From contig CANNEE010000006.1 of assembly GCA_947503555.1 (NCBI GenBank), positions 1-64,000 on the forward strand: a stretch of 64,000 nt of DNA. The letters are read 5' to 3'. The notes under the pieces were generated by a model. That model had not been told where the DNA came from and ran no database searches. It worked only from the letters and a program-made list of their open reading frames with translations. Below are positions 26,527-39,675 of this stretch, in pieces. Source of the DNA: an uncultured Shewanella sp. Its GTDB lineage: Bacteria; Pseudomonadota; Gammaproteobacteria; Enterobacterales; Shewanellaceae. A program made the translations under genes and the position numbers. Position 1 is the stretch's first letter. Every line of letters starts with the position of its first letter.

Positions 26527-27189
26527 ATGAGAATCTTGATAGTGGAAGATAATGCTGATTTGGCTGCCAGCATTATTGATTATTTAGAAATAAAGGGACA
26601 TATCTGTGATCTAGCAAATAACGGCAAAGCGGGATTACAGGCATCACTTGAAAACAGTTATGACATGTACGTATTTGATGTGGCCATGCCTAAAATGGAT
26701 GGCTTAGAGCTATGCCAAGTGTTAAGGGAGAAGTATCGAGATCATACCCCTGTGTTATTTTTAACCGCCAGAGACTCTATAGAAGACAAGCGTGCAGGTT
26801 TTTCCGTTGGCGCCGATGACTATCTTGTCAAGCCTTTCGAGCTCAGTGAGCTGCTTATGCGTGTGCAAGCCATTTATAACCGTTATATCGGCATCAACTC
26901 TAAGTTGAAAGTAAAAGATCTGGTTGTTGATACTAAGATTGAAACTGTCTACCGAGGCGACACTCAAGTATTGTTGTCCCCAAATGTCTATAAGTTGCTT
27001 CTCGTCTTAATGCGGCGTTCGCCTGAAGTCGTCTCTCGCCAGGAATTAGAGCACTTAGTGTGGGGCGATGACCTACCTGATAGTGACTCTTTGCGTAGTC
27101 ACATTTACAAACTAAGAAATAAAATAGATAAACCATTTGATACGTCATTAATCAAAACGGTAAAAGGGCGAGGATTTAGTCTTTCATGA
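26527..27189 (+). CDS. OmpR/PhoB-family response regulator
   Basis: This 220-residue DNA-binding regulator has a receiver domain at residues 1-115: acidic pocket EDN (7-9), phospho-acceptor Asp51 in VFDVAMPKMDG, Thr in FLTARD and Lys102 in LVKPFE. The winged-helix output domain (about 125-220) carries SPNVYKLLLVLMRRSPEVVSRQELEHLVWG and the final RSHIYKLRNKID...IKTVKGRGFSL. It overlaps the sensor gene by 4 bases (ATGA), a standard two-component pair. The divergent RND genes are the obvious target. Confidence 0.92.
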   Translation: MRILIVEDNADLAASIIDYLEIKGHICDLANNGKAGLQASLENSYDMYVFDVAMPKMDGLELCQVLREKYRDHTPVLFLTARDSIEDKRAGFSVGADDYLVKPFELSELLMRVQAIYNRYIGINSKLKVKDLVVDTKIETVYRGDTQVLLSPNVYKLLLVLMRRSPEVVSRQELEHLVWGDDLPDSDSLRSHIYKLRNKIDKPFDTSLIKTVKGRGFSLS

Positions 27190-28532
27190 AGCTGTTTCAA
27201 AGCATTAGATTCAGAATCGTTGTGGCCTGTATTAGCTTTTCGCTCATCGTAACCTTGGGATACGGCTGGGTTACATTTTATGGTGTTAAGTACAATTCAG
27301 ATGAGCTATTTAATTGGTATATAGCCGAGGAAGCCGGTGAATTAATTAGTTTGTACCACCAAGACTCAAGTCTTGATTTAGGTGGGATGACAACAGCTAA
27401 GATTATGATTTCGAGGGATGTTGCGGTACTGAATGAGCTAAGTCAATACTTTGCTAGCCAGTCCAACAAAGCCAAGCTTACCAAGGCCACTAGTCTCGAT
27501 AACGTCAGTTTACCCGGTCCGCGCTTTACTACTGAGCAGGGCTATACCATTTACGAGTTTACTGGCGAAGGCAAGACGCTTCATATACTTAAAGCGCCGC
27601 TTCATAGAAATGAAACCCAACACTTTTATTACATAGTGAATGTCAGTGACTTCGTGAATTACGATAACCTGTCTGAGCAGTATATCGCCGATATCTTTTT
27701 ACGGATCCTCATCTTTATCATTATATTGGCGTTATTAGTGGGCTTTTTTCTGTCGCAAATGGTTCTAAGCCCTCTTACTCGACTAGCAAATTCAGTCGAT
27801 GAAGTAGCGCCACACGAGTACGTTAAGCATAAACAAGGTTACTATAATGATGAAATTGGATTCTTAGCAAAAAAAATCGATGCTTTTGTGGCAAGGACGA
27901 ACCAATTTGTTTTAAGAGAAAAAGCATTCTCTCGAGATGCTAGTCATGAATTACGTACTCCTGTTGCGAGCAGTAGAGCCGCCTTGGAACTGGCTATGGC
28001 TACCCCAGAAGGTCAGTCGCAAAATATGGATAAATATCTGCAGCGCATAGATAGAGCTAATCGGGACATGACCCATTTAATTGAAACCTTTTTAATGCTT
28101 GGCAAGGAAGAAACAGAGCATTTGAAAGATGTGAAATTCAATTTGTCTTCCGTTGTTAGCCGAGCTTTTGAAAAACATGATTATTTAAAAAAGTCACCCG
28201 ATATTCTTTGTATTAATGATGTGGACCAGAATATCCATATTCTAGGTCAAGAACAGCTGCTGTCTATTGTTATTAATAATCTTGTGCGAAATGCATTTCA
28301 GCATACGAGTCAAGGCGCTATCAGGATTGATTATCAAAATGATCAGTTGATCGTTCAAGACTCAGGAGAGGGGATGAAACTTACCGATAACGATGATCGC
28401 TCTACCAGTGTTCTTGAGAAGTCAGGTGTCGGCTTATCCCTTGTACGGCGCTTGAGTGAAATGCAGGGTTGGCAAGTGAATATTGATAGTGAGCTGGGTG
28501 AGGGGACAACAGTGTCCATCAAGCTAAGTTGA
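27186..28532 (+). CDS. Sensor histidine kinase partnered with the upstream regulator
   Basis: This 448-residue inner-membrane sensor has one helix at about residues 10-30, a periplasmic domain of some 140 residues, and a second helix at about 172-194. A HAMP-like linker is followed by HisKA with phospho-acceptor His254 in SHELRTP. The HATPase domain shows N box NNLVRNAFQH from 364, G1 DSGEGM and G2 GVGLSLVRRL. It may sense a membrane-active compound exported by the adjacent pump; the sensor domain gives no clear ligand. Confidence 0.92.
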   Translation: MKLFQSIRFRIVVACISFSLIVTLGYGWVTFYGVKYNSDELFNWYIAEEAGELISLYHQDSSLDLGGMTTAKIMISRDVAVLNELSQYFASQSNKAKLTKATSLDNVSLPGPRFTTEQGYTIYEFTGEGKTLHILKAPLHRNETQHFYYIVNVSDFVNYDNLSEQYIADIFLRILIFIIILALLVGFFLSQMVLSPLTRLANSVDEVAPHEYVKHKQGYYNDEIGFLAKKIDAFVARTNQFVLREKAFSRDASHELRTPVASSRAALELAMATPEGQSQNMDKYLQRIDRANRDMTHLIETFLMLGKEETEHLKDVKFNLSSVVSRAFEKHDYLKKSPDILCINDVDQNIHILGQEQLLSIVINNLVRNAFQHTSQGAIRIDYQNDQLIVQDSGEGMKLTDNDDRSTSVLEKSGVGLSLVRRLSEMQGWQVNIDSELGEGTTVSIKLS

Positions 28533-28756
28533 GGCTGTTCACTACAGTCATAATGAGCATTTAATTTTTCAAACTATATTTACGTCATAGCGCAACATTG
28601 GTGTGAAAACTGTAAAAAAAGAAAGCATATTATGAGTAATATTCAATATTCGTATAATTTTACCGCGAATAAGGGAACTGGCCTACCAAGAATTCACTAA
28701 CAATGTTATAAAGCATTCTACTGTCCCTCACACCCCATAAATTAGGATTAGAAACC

Positions 28757-29953
28757 ATGATTTTTGCTCATATAGAAGCCGCGCCGGCAGATCCCATCTT
28801 GGGTCTTACAGAAGCCTTTAAAGCTGATCCACGTACAGAAAAAGTAAACTTAGGGGTAGGAATTTATAAGGACGAATCGGGCCAAACGCCGATTCTTGCA
28901 TCGGTTAAGAAAGCCGAAGCCATTCTGTTAGAGCAAGAATCGAGTAAGAGCTATTTAGGGATTGAAGGTGTTAATCTCTATAACACAGGGGTTCAAACAT
29001 TGCTTTTCGGCCAAAATAGCCAGCTAATTGCGGATAAGCGCCTTGCTACGGCTCAAGCTCCCGGTGGTACAGGCGCATTGCGTGTTGCCGCTGAGTTTCT
29101 GGTCGCACATGGTCAGAGCAAAACCATTTGGGTAAGCAACCCTACCTGGGCTAATCACAAGAATATCTTTGAGACCGCAGGTTTATCAGTAAAAGAGTAT
29201 GGTTACTATGATGCAGCGAGCCATAACCTTGATTTTGAATCTATGCTTGCCAGTTTAGAGACTGCACAAGCAGGCGACATTGTACTGCTACATGGCTGCT
29301 GCCATAACCCAACGGGCATTGACTTAAATGCTGCACAGTGGGAAACGGTCGGCCAGCTTTGTGCAGAGAAATCATTATTACCTCTGTTTGATTTTGCCTA
29401 TCAAGGTTTCGGTGAGGGTGTAGAGGAAGATGCTGCAGGTATTCGCATGGTAGCAGCAAAAGTTCCCGAGTTGCTGGTGGCTAACTCTTTCTCAAAGAAC
29501 TTTGGTTTATATAATGAACGTATTGGTGCGGTTACCTTGATGGGTGAAAACCAAGAGTCAGTGACTCGCGCCTTTAGCCAAGTTAAGAAAACCATTCGCG
29601 CTAACTACTCCAACCCGCCAGCCCATGGTGCATTGATTGTCAGTACCATTTTACACTCAGATGAGCTGACAGCCATTTGGCTTGATGAGCTAAAGGAGAT
29701 GCGTGAGCGTATTGCCAAGATGCGTACTCTGTTTGTTGAAACCCTTAAAGCAGAAGGCGTTGAGCAAGACTTTAGCTTTATTGCCCAGCAAAACGGCATG
29801 TTTAGCTTCTCTGGATTAACCAAAGAGCAGGTTACTCGCTTGAAAGAAGACCATGGTGTTTATATCGTAGGTTCGGGTCGTATCAGTGTCGCGGGTATGA
29901 CATTAGAGAACATGCCTGTGATTTGCAAAGCGATTGCAGCAGTACTCGGTTGA
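28757..29953 (+). CDS. aspC: Aspartate/aromatic aminotransferase AspC
   Basis: PLP-dependent class I aminotransferase interconverting aspartate and oxaloacetate, with likely side activity on aromatic amino acids. At 398 residues it is close to E. coli AspC throughout: [17 protein letters not shown] at the start, the HGCCHNPTG segment and PLP lysine in [16 protein letters not shown], and the C-terminal [11 protein letters not shown] with substrate Arg in [10 protein letters not shown]. TyrB is a close relative, so the aspC/tyrB choice is by resemblance. It is a single gene closed by a bidirectional terminator. Confidence 0.9.
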   Translation: MIFAHIEAAPADPILGLTEAFKADPRTEKVNLGVGIYKDESGQTPILASVKKAEAILLEQESSKSYLGIEGVNLYNTGVQTLLFGQNSQLIADKRLATAQAPGGTGALRVAAEFLVAHGQSKTIWVSNPTWANHKNIFETAGLSVKEYGYYDAASHNLDFESMLASLETAQAGDIVLLHGCCHNPTGIDLNAAQWETVGQLCAEKSLLPLFDFAYQGFGEGVEEDAAGIRMVAAKVPELLVANSFSKNFGLYNERIGAVTLMGENQESVTRAFSQVKKTIRANYSNPPAHGALIVSTILHSDELTAIWLDELKEMRERIAKMRTLFVETLKAEGVEQDFSFIAQQNGMFSFSGLTKEQVTRLKEDHGVYIVGSGRISVAGMTLENMPVICKAIAAVLG

Positions 29954-29960
29954 TTGAAGT

Positions 29961-29990
29961 AAAAAAAGCCCGCATTAAGCGGGCTTTTTT
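29961..29990. terminator. Bidirectional terminator between aspC and trxB
   Basis: AAAAAAAGCCCGC and GCGGGCTTTTTT form a strong stem with a short loop, flanked by A- and T-runs, between convergent genes. Confidence 0.92.
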
Positions 29991-30005
29991 GTCGTCTTTT
30001 GCAGA

Positions 30006-30998
<993 letters not shown>

Positions 30999-31041
30999 TT
31001 ACCCATCAGGGTAAAGACCGAAAAGTAGATTGATATAATCG

Positions 31042-31070
31042 AAAAAAGGGAGCTTATATGCTCCCTTTTA
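31042..31070 (-). terminator. Terminator of ald
   Basis: AAAGGGAGC / GCTCCCTTT stem with T-run on the minus strand, just beyond the ald stop codon. Confidence 0.85.
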
Positions 31071-31103
31071 TATCAGTATGTTAGCTTTTGGTTAGCGTTA
31101 GGT

Positions 31104-32216
31104 CTATAGCAAAATGCTAGGATCAACAAACTCAAAATCTAAGGCTTCGGCTACTTCTTTACAAGTAACCTTGCCGTGCATAACGTTAAGACCGTTTAAC
31201 AGGTGCTTATCTTTCAGCAACGCTTGCTTGTAGCCTAAGTCAGCTAGCTTGATAATATAAGGTAAGGTAGCGTTATTTAGAGCAAAGGTAGAGGTGCGTG
31301 CAACCGCGCCTGGCATGTTAGCAACACAGTAATGAACGACATCATCAACGATATAAGTTGGATCTTGGTGAGTGGTCGCATGAGATGTTTCGGCACAGCC
31401 ACCTTGGTCAATAGCGACGTCAACAATTGCACTGCCTGGTTTCATGCGCTTAACATGGTCGGCAGTGATCAGTTTTGGCGCTGCCGCGCCAGGAATTAAC
31501 ACTCCACCAATCACAAGGTCGGCTTCTAGAACATGGCGTTCAATCGCATCTGCGGTAGAGTAAATGGCTTTCGCACGGTTTTCAAAATGCGCATTTAGAC
31601 GACGTAAAGTATCGATATTACGATCAAGAATGGTTACGTCAGCGCCTAAGCCTACCGCCATCTGTGCAGCGTTTGCGCCAACCATGCCGCCGCCGATAAC
31701 GACAACTTTAGCTGGCTCAACGCCAGGCACGCCGCCAAGTAGCATACCGCGACCACCATGTGATTTTTCAAGTGCCATGGCACCTGCTTGAATAGACATA
31801 CGGCCAGCAACTTCAGACATAGGTGCGAGTAGTGGTAAGCCACCGCGATCATCGGTTACGGTTTCATAGGCGATACACACTGCACCACTTTTAATCAGGT
31901 CTTCTGTTTGTGGTAAATCTGGTGCTAAGTGTAAATAAGTAAATAAGATTTGGTCTTCACGTAACATTGCACGTTCGACAGCCTGAGGCTCTTTTACTTT
32001 TACAATCATTTCTGCTTTTGTAAAAACGTCAGCCGCGGTAGGGAGAATTTCTGCGCCTGCATCGACATAGTCTTGGTCAGTGAAACCGATACCATTACCT
32101 GCCGTTGCTTCAACAAAAACCTGGTGACCCTTTAGAGTCAGCTCTCGTACGCTTGAAGGTACCATACCTACGCGATATTCATGGTTTTTGATTTCCTTTG
32201 GTACGCCTATTATCAT
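31104..32216 (-). CDS. ald: Alanine dehydrogenase
   Basis: NAD-dependent oxidative deamination of L-alanine to pyruvate and ammonia, used for alanine catabolism. The 370-residue protein begins [23 protein letters not shown] with the conserved pyruvate-binding Arg15 and a Lys of VKVKEPQ near 75. The active-site His and Asp lie in TYLHLAPD and [10 protein letters not shown]. The nucleotide loop is [20 protein letters not shown]. It diverges from lrp, and regulation of ald by Lrp-type proteins is common, so the 178-bp spacer is the likely control region. Two short dyads lie in that spacer (CCCTGAA...TTCAGGG and one abutting the ald start). Confidence 0.95.
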   Translation of the reverse strand: MIIGVPKEIKNHEYRVGMVPSSVRELTLKGHQVFVEATAGNGIGFTDQDYVDAGAEILPTAADVFTKAEMIVKVKEPQAVERAMLREDQILFTYLHLAPDLPQTEDLIKSGAVCIAYETVTDDRGGLPLLAPMSEVAGRMSIQAGAMALEKSHGGRGMLLGGVPGVEPAKVVVIGGGMVGANAAQMAVGLGADVTILDRNIDTLRRLNAHFENRAKAIYSTADAIERHVLEADLVIGGVLIPGAAAPKLITADHVKRMKPGSAIVDVAIDQGGCAETSHATTHQDPTYIVDDVVHYCVANMPGAVARTSTFALNNATLPYIIKLADLGYKQALLKDKHLLNGLNVMHGKVTCKEVAEALDFEFVDPSILL

Positions 32217-32394
32217 TCTTGAACCTCAGTTGGATAAAACCCATTTATTATGGGGTTAATTGTTATTTTAGTTACCCTGAACGTGACTTGCTTCAGGGAT
32301 TTCTAGTATAGTACCGCTTGCGCAGTTTATGCTGCCAAACTTTCTCAGTACGCAAGATAATATTCTGTTTTAGTAGTAAGGTAAGGTTTTTTAT
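32217..32394. promoter_or_regulatory. Divergent ald/lrp control region
   Basis: The spacer holds two dyads: AACCCAT..ATGGGGTT near the ald start (about 32237-32256) and CCCTGAA..TTCAGGG (about 32276-32299). Lrp-type sites are degenerate and cannot be fixed by eye. Confidence 0.45.
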
Positions 32395-32892
32395 ATGGCG
32401 TATAGCAAGAGTAATCCTGTTAAAGATTTAGATCGAATTGACCGAAATATACTCAATGAACTGCAATTGGATGGACGTATTTCCAATGTTGAGCTATCTA
32501 AAAGAGTAGGGTTGAGCCCAACTCCTTGTTTAGAAAGAGTAAAGAGGCTTGAAAAACAGGGTTATATCAATGGGTATACAGCGTTAGTCAACCCACATTT
32601 CCTAGGTGCGTCACTGTTAGTCTTTGTTGAGATCACCCTAAACCGTGATACACCCGATGTTTTTGACCGTTTCAATCGCGCCGTTCAGTTGCTTGATGAC
32701 ATACAAGAGTGTCATTTGGTCTCTGGTGATTTCGACTACTTACTTAAGACTCGAGTAGCAGATATGTCTGCTTACCGGAAATTGCTCAGTGAGACCTTGT
32801 TAACCCTACCGTCGATTTCGGACTCAAGAACTTATGTGGTGATGGAAGAAGTGAAGCAAACCAACCGTGTTGCAATCAACTCCCAATTATAA
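32395..32892 (+). CDS. lrp: Leucine-responsive regulatory protein Lrp
   Basis: Global regulator of the Lrp/AsnC family. The helix-turn-helix (residues 10-60, DLDRIDRNILNELQLDGRISNVELSKRVGLSPTPCLERVKRLEK) and the C-terminal RAM ligand domain (GASLLVFVEITLN to the end, with ECHLVSGDFDYLLKTRVADM) are nearly canonical. At 165 residues it equals E. coli Lrp (164). It stands between ald (divergent) and ftsK (same strand), the trxB-lrp-ftsK order of enterics. A GC-rich hairpin followed by AT-rich sequence lies after it (about 32934-32962). Confidence 0.95.
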   Translation: MAYSKSNPVKDLDRIDRNILNELQLDGRISNVELSKRVGLSPTPCLERVKRLEKQGYINGYTALVNPHFLGASLLVFVEITLNRDTPDVFDRFNRAVQLLDDIQECHLVSGDFDYLLKTRVADMSAYRKLLSETLLTLPSISDSRTYVVMEEVKQTNRVAINSQL

Positions 32893-33094
32893 CTGCACTA
32901 TTAAATCTATTATTAGATTAACCTTCTAAAATAGCGCGCTTTTTCCATCAAAAAGGCGCGTATAATAAATTTTGGTATCAAAATTTTCGAATTAACAAGA
33001 TTTTTTAACCAGAAACCCTGTGTTAACTATGTAACTTAGCGCTATATCTGGTATCTTTACCCATCTGTTTATCGACTTTATTGGATTGTTACGT

Positions 33095-35689
33095 TTGTCT
33101 CAGGGAAACAGCATTAAGAAGCTAAATGGATTACAACGAGCCCTTAGTCTTGGCTTGTATGTTTCTTGTACTGCAGCATTATTTCTTCTTCTCGCTTTAA
33201 GCAGCTTTGATCCTGCCGATCCTGGTTGGAGCCAGTCGAATTATCAAGGTGAAATTCATAATCTTACCGGAGCCGTCGGTGCCTGGAGCGCTGATGTGCT
33301 GTTCTACTTTATGGGATTTAGTGCTTATGTCGTTCCCATCGTTATTGCTACCTCAGGTTGGATAATCTTCAAGCAAACATACAAGTTGGTGGAAGTCGAC
33401 TACTTTTCAGTTGGGCTACGCCTTATCGGTTTCTTTTTAATGGTGCTCAGCCTAGCAGCCCTTGCGAGTATGAATGCTAACGATATCTATGAGTTTTCAG
33501 CAGGTGGTGTTACGGGTGAAGTGATAAGTCAAGCTATGCTGCCTTATTTTAATCAGCTAGGCACAACCTTACTGCTGTTATGTTTTATTGCAGCAGGGTT
33601 TACTCTATTGACCGGTATTAGCTTGTTGACCTTGGTTGAAGCTGTCGGCTTTGGTGTTATCTGGTGCTTTAATTTACTGCGTAAGGCTCCGAGCTATATT
33701 AAAAAGCCCAAAGACAGTGAAGACACCCAAGGCTTTATGTCTGTAGTGGATAAAGTGAAACTGCAAAGAGAAGAAGCGGAAACTCAAAACACCGAATCAC
33801 AAGAGCTTGATGATTATCTTGAAATTCAACAGGACAAAGAGACTGTTTCTCGTCAAGAGCCTGTCATTAGCATAGGTAATGACGATAATGGTTACTCGGA
33901 AGACAGTGCTCGTTTCGATAATCCTGATAAAGAAGCGCCTATCGATGAGATGCCGCCTATTTCTATCGACACTCAAGGGGAGCAAGATCTTGATAGCGCA
34001 CCTTGGGTCGATAATAAGCAAGATATTGATTTTGATACTGATAGCTCAGAAGGTGGCTTGTCCCAAGTTGAGCGCGAGCAAATTGCTAAGCGTAAACAAG
34101 CTAAGCAGGAAGATAAGGCTCGCATCGAAAATGGCATAGTGATTTTGCCGGGGAGCGAAGGGCAAGATGCTCAGGCTAAGAAAATGCCTATGGCGCCGTT
34201 ACCTGATATTAGTTTGCTTGATGTGCCTAATCGCAAAGAAAACCCAATCAGTCAAGAAGAGTTAGATCAAGTGGCGAGATTAGTTGAAGCTAAGCTCGCT
34301 GACTTTAATATCACAGCTCAGGTGGTCGGTGTTTATCCAGGCCCTGTGGTGACGCGCTTTGAGTTGGAACTTGCTCCTGGTGTTAAAGCATCCAAAATCA
34401 CTAATCTGTCTAAAGATCTCGCTCGCTCGTTACTTGCGGAAAGCGTGCGTGTGGTTGAGGTGATCCCAGGTAAAGCCTATGTTGGACTCGAGCTGCCAAA
34501 TAAGTTCCGTGAAACTGTCTTTATGCGCGATGTGCTTGGTAGTCAGGCTTTTGCTGACAGTAAATCTAAGCTAAGCATGGTATTGGGCCAAGATATCTCA
34601 GGCGAGCCTGTTGTGGTCGACCTAGGTAAAATGCCACATTTGCTGGTTGCTGGTACAACAGGCTCAGGTAAGTCAGTTGGCGTTAATGTAATGATCACTA
34701 GTCTATTGTATAAATCCGGACCTGAAGATGTTCGCTTTATTATGATAGACCCTAAAATGCTTGAGCTATCGGTTTATGAAGGCATTCCCCATTTACTGTG
34801 TGAAGTGGTCACAGATATGAAGGAAGCATCTAATGCACTGAGATGGTGTGTGGGCGAAATGGAGCGTCGCTATAAGCTGATGTCAGCCATGGGCGTGCGT
34901 AACCTTAAAGGCTTCAATGCCAAGATAGAAGATGCTAAAGCAAGAGGCGAGGTGATAACCGACCCGCTATGGAAGTCGTCTGATAGCATGGAAGAAACTG
35001 CACCAGAGCTTGATAAATTGCCGTCGATTGTTGTGGTTGTCGATGAGTTCGCCGACATGATGATGATTGTAGGCAAGAAGGTTGAGGAGCTTATCGCCCG
35101 TATTGCCCAAAAGGCACGTGCAGCAGGTATTCATCTAGTGCTCGCGACACAAAGGCCATCGGTAGATGTGATTACAGGCCTGATTAAGGCCAATATTCCC
35201 ACACGTATGGCGTTTCAGGTGTCATCGAAAATTGATTCTCGCACCATTTTAGATCAGCAAGGTGCAGAAACCCTGCTGGGTATGGGAGATATGCTGTATC
35301 AACCGCCTGGTAGCTCTGTGCCTGTGCGTGTTCATGGCGCCTTTATTGATGATCATGAAGTCCATAAGGTGGTTGGTGATTGGAAAGAGCGTGGTCAGCC
35401 TCAGTATATCGACGAGATTCTTCAAGGTAGTAGCGAAGGTGAACAAGTACTGTTACCCGGTGAAGTGAGTGAGACAGATGAAGATACCGATGCTTTATAT
35501 GATGAAGCGGTCGCCTTTGTTACAGAATCTCGCCGTGGCTCTATCTCCAGTGTGCAGCGTAAATTTAAGATTGGTTACAATCGCGCGGCTAGAATTATCG
35601 AACAAATGGAAGCTCAGGGAGTCGTAAGTTCACCGGGGCATAATGGCAACCGTGATGTATTAGCGCCACCACCGCCAAAGCCGTTTTAA
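33095..35689 (+). CDS. ftsK: DNA translocase FtsK
   Basis: Septal DNA motor that pumps chromosome termini and activates XerCD at dif. Four membrane helices lie in about residues 20-200. An acidic, Gln/Asp/Glu-rich linker (to about 370) follows, then the motor with Walker A GTTGSGKS from residue 520 and Walker [13 protein letters not shown]. The C-terminal gamma winged helix ([27 protein letters not shown]) reads KOPS. The linker is short: about 864 residues against 1329 in E. coli. The start is uncertain. TTG at 33095 gives an LSQGN beginning like other FtsK, and TTG at 33086 adds three residues. Confidence 0.94.
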   Translation: MSQGNSIKKLNGLQRALSLGLYVSCTAALFLLLALSSFDPADPGWSQSNYQGEIHNLTGAVGAWSADVLFYFMGFSAYVVPIVIATSGWIIFKQTYKLVEVDYFSVGLRLIGFFLMVLSLAALASMNANDIYEFSAGGVTGEVISQAMLPYFNQLGTTLLLLCFIAAGFTLLTGISLLTLVEAVGFGVIWCFNLLRKAPSYIKKPKDSEDTQGFMSVVDKVKLQREEAETQNTESQELDDYLEIQQDKETVSRQEPVISIGNDDNGYSEDSARFDNPDKEAPIDEMPPISIDTQGEQDLDSAPWVDNKQDIDFDTDSSEGGLSQVEREQIAKRKQAKQEDKARIENGIVILPGSEGQDAQAKKMPMAPLPDISLLDVPNRKENPISQEELDQVARLVEAKLADFNITAQVVGVYPGPVVTRFELELAPGVKASKITNLSKDLARSLLAESVRVVEVIPGKAYVGLELPNKFRETVFMRDVLGSQAFADSKSKLSMVLGQDISGEPVVVDLGKMPHLLVAGTTGSGKSVGVNVMITSLLYKSGPEDVRFIMIDPKMLELSVYEGIPHLLCEVVTDMKEASNALRWCVGEMERRYKLMSAMGVRNLKGFNAKIEDAKARGEVITDPLWKSSDSMEETAPELDKLPSIVVVVDEFADMMMIVGKKVEELIARIAQKARAAGIHLVLATQRPSVDVITGLIKANIPTRMAFQVSSKIDSRTILDQQGAETLLGMGDMLYQPPGSSVPVRVHGAFIDDHEVHKVVGDWKERGQPQYIDEILQGSSEGEQVLLPGEVSETDEDTDALYDEAVAFVTESRRGSISSVQRKFKIGYNRAARIIEQMEAQGVVSSPGHNGNRDVLAPPPPKPF

Positions 35690-35705
35690 TTGTAAAGGAA
35701 AATGC

Positions 35706-36359
35706 ATGACTCTTTTTTTACGCACATGTTTATTGGGTTTAGCTGCATCAGCGGCCATGTCAGCAACAGCCGGTGATGCCCAAAGCTTAAAGCAGAGACT
35801 GGCTACAATAGATTCGTTGTCGGCTAAGTTTGAGCAAACCGTCATTGATATTAACGACAAAATCATTCAACAAGGCAGTGGTGTTTTCTCACTGGCTTAT
35901 CCAAATAAGTTTTACTGGCATTTAACCGAGCCAGATGAGTCCTTGATTGTGGCCGATGGCCAAGATGTGTGGGTTTATAACCCCTTTGCCGAGGAAGTGA
36001 CGGTAATGGGCTTAAACGATGCCATCGCTGCATCGCCTATGGCGTTGTTAGTAAATCAAGACGAGCAAACTTGGGCGCAATACCTTGTCAGTCAAACACA
36101 ATCAAATGCTAATGCAAGTTGTTATCTTATCGAACCTAACCTTGCAAACGGTGGCAATGATGTGTCACAAACCAAGGTTAACGTCTGCTTTGATGGTGAC
36201 ACCTTAACTCAGTTTGCTATTTTGGATGAGCAGGGTAATAACAGTCAGTTCTCCCTGTCTGAGCAGAGTAAGCTTGATGTAGAAAGCCACACTCTATTTG
36301 AGTTTGTCGTGCCTGAAGATGTCGACATTGACGATCAACGTGTTCCTGTAGAAGGCTAA
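35706..36359 (+). CDS. lolA: Outer-membrane lipoprotein carrier LolA
   Basis: Periplasmic chaperone that takes lipoproteins from the LolCDE exporter to LolB. The 217-residue precursor has a signal peptide ([25 protein letters not shown]). The LolA pattern follows: [18 protein letters not shown], then [29 protein letters not shown], the usual Arg/Phe region of the lipid cleft. It is 16 bp downstream of ftsK with AAAGGA as ribosome site and 8 bp upstream of rarA, the order of enteric bacteria. Confidence 0.94.
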   Translation: MTLFLRTCLLGLAASAAMSATAGDAQSLKQRLATIDSLSAKFEQTVIDINDKIIQQGSGVFSLAYPNKFYWHLTEPDESLIVADGQDVWVYNPFAEEVTVMGLNDAIAASPMALLVNQDEQTWAQYLVSQTQSNANASCYLIEPNLANGGNDVSQTKVNVCFDGDTLTQFAILDEQGNNSQFSLSEQSKLDVESHTLFEFVVPEDVDIDDQRVPVEG

Positions 36360-36367
36360 GCACAACC

Positions 36368-37699
36368 TTGTCTAGTTTATCTTTTGATTTTGCACCTGAT
36401 TTTCGGCCGTTAGCGGCGCGAATGCGTCCTGAAACCATCGAAGAGTATGTTGGTCAGCAGCATCTGTTGGGTGAAGGTCAACCTCTACGAAAGGCGCTTG
36501 AGGCTGGTAAAGCGCACTCTATGATGTTTTGGGGACCGCCGGGTACAGGAAAAACGACCCTGGCCGAACTCATTGCCCGTTATGCTAACGCTCATGTAGA
36601 GCGGATCTCGGCTGTGACCTCAGGGGTTAAAGAGATTCGAAGTGCTATTGAACATGCTAAAGAGGTGGCACAATCACGCGGTCAACGTACTTTGCTGTTT
36701 GTCGATGAGGTGCACAGGTTTAATAAGAGCCAGCAAGACGCATTTTTGCCCTTTATTGAAGATGGCACAGTCATCTTTATCGGCGCGACCACTGAAAACC
36801 CTTCTTTTGAGATTAACAACGCGTTGCTTTCCCGTGCTCGTGTCTATCTAATTAAAAAGCTAGGTGAAAAAGAGATAGCACAAGTCGCTACTCAAGCCCT
36901 GAATGATAGTGAGCGAGGACTTGGTAAGCGTAATCTCACTATGCCAAATGAGGTGATGGGAAAGCTCTACGCTATCTGTGACGGCGATGCCAGAAAGTGC
37001 CTTAATCTCATCGAGCTGATGGCGGATATGGTGGATGACGGCGCAAGTTTTAGCACTGAGCACTTGATGCAAGTCGCGGGTCATCAAGCCGCAGGGTTTG
37101 ATAAACAGGGGGATCAATATTATGACCTTATCTCTGCTGTACATAAATCGATCAGAGGCTCAGCGCCCGACGCCGCACTTTATTGGTATTGTCGAATTTT
37201 AGAAGCTGGCGGTGATCCTCTCTATGTGGCTAGACGCTTATTAGCCATAGCGTCAGAAGATGTGGGCAACGCAGACCCAAACGCTATGACAGTAGCGCTC
37301 AATGCTTGGGAGTGTTTCCATCGTGTTGGCCCTGCAGAAGGTGAAAGGGCCATTGCCCAAGCGACTATTTATTTAGCCTGCGCGCCTAAGAGTAATGCGG
37401 TTTATACCGCGTTTAAGGCTGCACGTATGATGGCGGCAGCCAGTATTAATGAAGAGGTGCCTCACCATCTGCGCAATGCGCCGACAAAATTGATGAAGGA
37501 GATGGGTTTTGGTGAAGGTTATCGCTATGCCCATGATGAAGATAATGCCTATGCCAGTGGAGAGTGTTATTTTCCCCCTGCTTTGCAACAGGCGAGGTTT
37601 TACTATCCAACCGAGCGCGGTTTTGAGAAGCGAATAAAGGAAAAGCTGGCGCAACTTGAACAATTGGACAGCCTGAGTGAGCGAAAACGATATGAATAA
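36368..37699 (+). CDS. rarA: Replication-associated recombination protein RarA
   Basis: AAA ATPase of the MgsA/WRNIP1 family that acts at stalled replication forks and binds SSB. The 443-residue protein opens with [31 protein letters not shown]. Walker A is [10 protein letters not shown] at about residues 57-66, Walker [21 protein letters not shown] and sensor 1 [12 protein letters not shown]. The C-terminal tetramerisation part includes [26 protein letters not shown]. The start is a TTG at 36368 where the conserved sequence begins. It overlaps crcB by 8 bases. Confidence 0.94.
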   Translation: MSSLSFDFAPDFRPLAARMRPETIEEYVGQQHLLGEGQPLRKALEAGKAHSMMFWGPPGTGKTTLAELIARYANAHVERISAVTSGVKEIRSAIEHAKEVAQSRGQRTLLFVDEVHRFNKSQQDAFLPFIEDGTVIFIGATTENPSFEINNALLSRARVYLIKKLGEKEIAQVATQALNDSERGLGKRNLTMPNEVMGKLYAICDGDARKCLNLIELMADMVDDGASFSTEHLMQVAGHQAAGFDKQGDQYYDLISAVHKSIRGSAPDAALYWYCRILEAGGDPLYVARRLLAIASEDVGNADPNAMTVALNAWECFHRVGPAEGERAIAQATIYLACAPKSNAVYTAFKAARMMAAASINEEVPHHLRNAPTKLMKEMGFGEGYRYAHDEDNAYASGECYFPPALQQARFYYPTERGFEKRIKEKLAQLEQLDSLSERKRYE

Positions 37700-38066
37700 T
37701 ATACTCTTTGTGGCACTTGGTGGCTCGATTGGTGCAGTTTTTCGCTATCTGATCTCATTATTTATGATCCAGCTATTTGGTAGTGGATTTCCTTTTGGTA
37801 CACTGGCGGTCAATATTATTGGTTCCTTTTTTATGGGTATTATCTATGCCCTAGGTCAGGTAAGTCATCTGAGCCCGGAACTAAAAGCTCTTGTGGGAGT
37901 GGGCCTACTTGGCGCATTGACCACTTTTTCGACTTTCTCTAACGAAACCCTACTGTTGATTCAGGAGGGTGAGATAATGAAAGCAAGCTTAAATGTGCTG
38001 TTAAACCTGAGTATCTGTATCTTTATGGTCTATCTCGGGCAGCAGCTTATTTTTTCACGCGTTTAA
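37692..38066 (+). CDS. crcB: Fluoride channel CrcB/FluC
   Basis: Small inner-membrane dual-topology fluoride exporter. The 124-residue protein has four hydrophobic helices and the family segments [30 protein letters not shown] (conserved Asn) and [15 protein letters not shown] (the Phe track and Na-site region). The ATG at 37692 overlaps the rarA stop by 8 bases, and an upstream in-frame start would add five residues. No fluoride riboswitch is present, and it is expressed as part of the lolA-rarA-crcB-serS run. An insertion of crcB between rarA and serS is common in Shewanella. Confidence 0.92.
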   Translation: MNNILFVALGGSIGAVFRYLISLFMIQLFGSGFPFGTLAVNIIGSFFMGIIYALGQVSHLSPELKALVGVGLLGALTTFSTFSNETLLLIQEGEIMKASLNVLLNLSICIFMVYLGQQLIFSRV

Positions 38067-39371
<1,305 letters not shown>

Positions 39372-39418
39372 TTATTAACTTATTGAGATTAAAAGTAGTA
39401 AGGTAATAATTAAATCAA

Positions 39419-39541
39419 ATGGAAAGTCCAAGCCAGCGCTATCTGCGTTGGCTGACCTATAGTGTTGTAATCATGACATTTGGGTCAGTGTTTTTATATT
39501 TATTGGCAAAGATCGGCATATTAGTTTTTGACAATATGTAG
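39419..39541 (+). CDS. Candidate 40-residue membrane protein downstream of serS
   Basis: An ATG at 39419 opens 40 codons. The N-terminus is polar and basic (MESPSQRYLRWLTYSVV), followed by one hydrophobic helix of about 22 residues (to LLAKIGILVFDNM). A terminator follows at 39576-39628, as if it were the last gene of the serS transcript. AAGG lies too far upstream (about 15 bases) to be an ideal ribosome site. The amphipathic, well-formed single-helix design favours a real small gene over chance. Confidence 0.45.
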   Translation: MESPSQRYLRWLTYSVVIMTFGSVFLYLLAKIGILVFDNM

Positions 39542-39575
39542 GCGCCGTCAACGCAGAAACAATTACAAAGACAGT

Positions 39576-39628
39576 AAACCGCAATCGATATTTATCATGA
39601 TTAGGTGATATTAGGGATTGCGGTTTTT
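39576..39628 (+). terminator. Terminator after serS / small membrane ORF
   Basis: AACCGCAATC pairs with GATTGCGGTT; an inner TATCA/TGATA pairing extends the hairpin; TTTTTA follows. Confidence 0.75.
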
Positions 39629-39675
39629 ATTTGGGCTTTGATCAACGATAAGGCTCAAATTATAAGGGTAAAACA

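Noticed and set aside
37600-37692. Fluoride riboswitch before crcB
   Set aside because: crcB overlaps the end of rarA, leaving no leader RNA, and no riboswitch-like sequence is visible.
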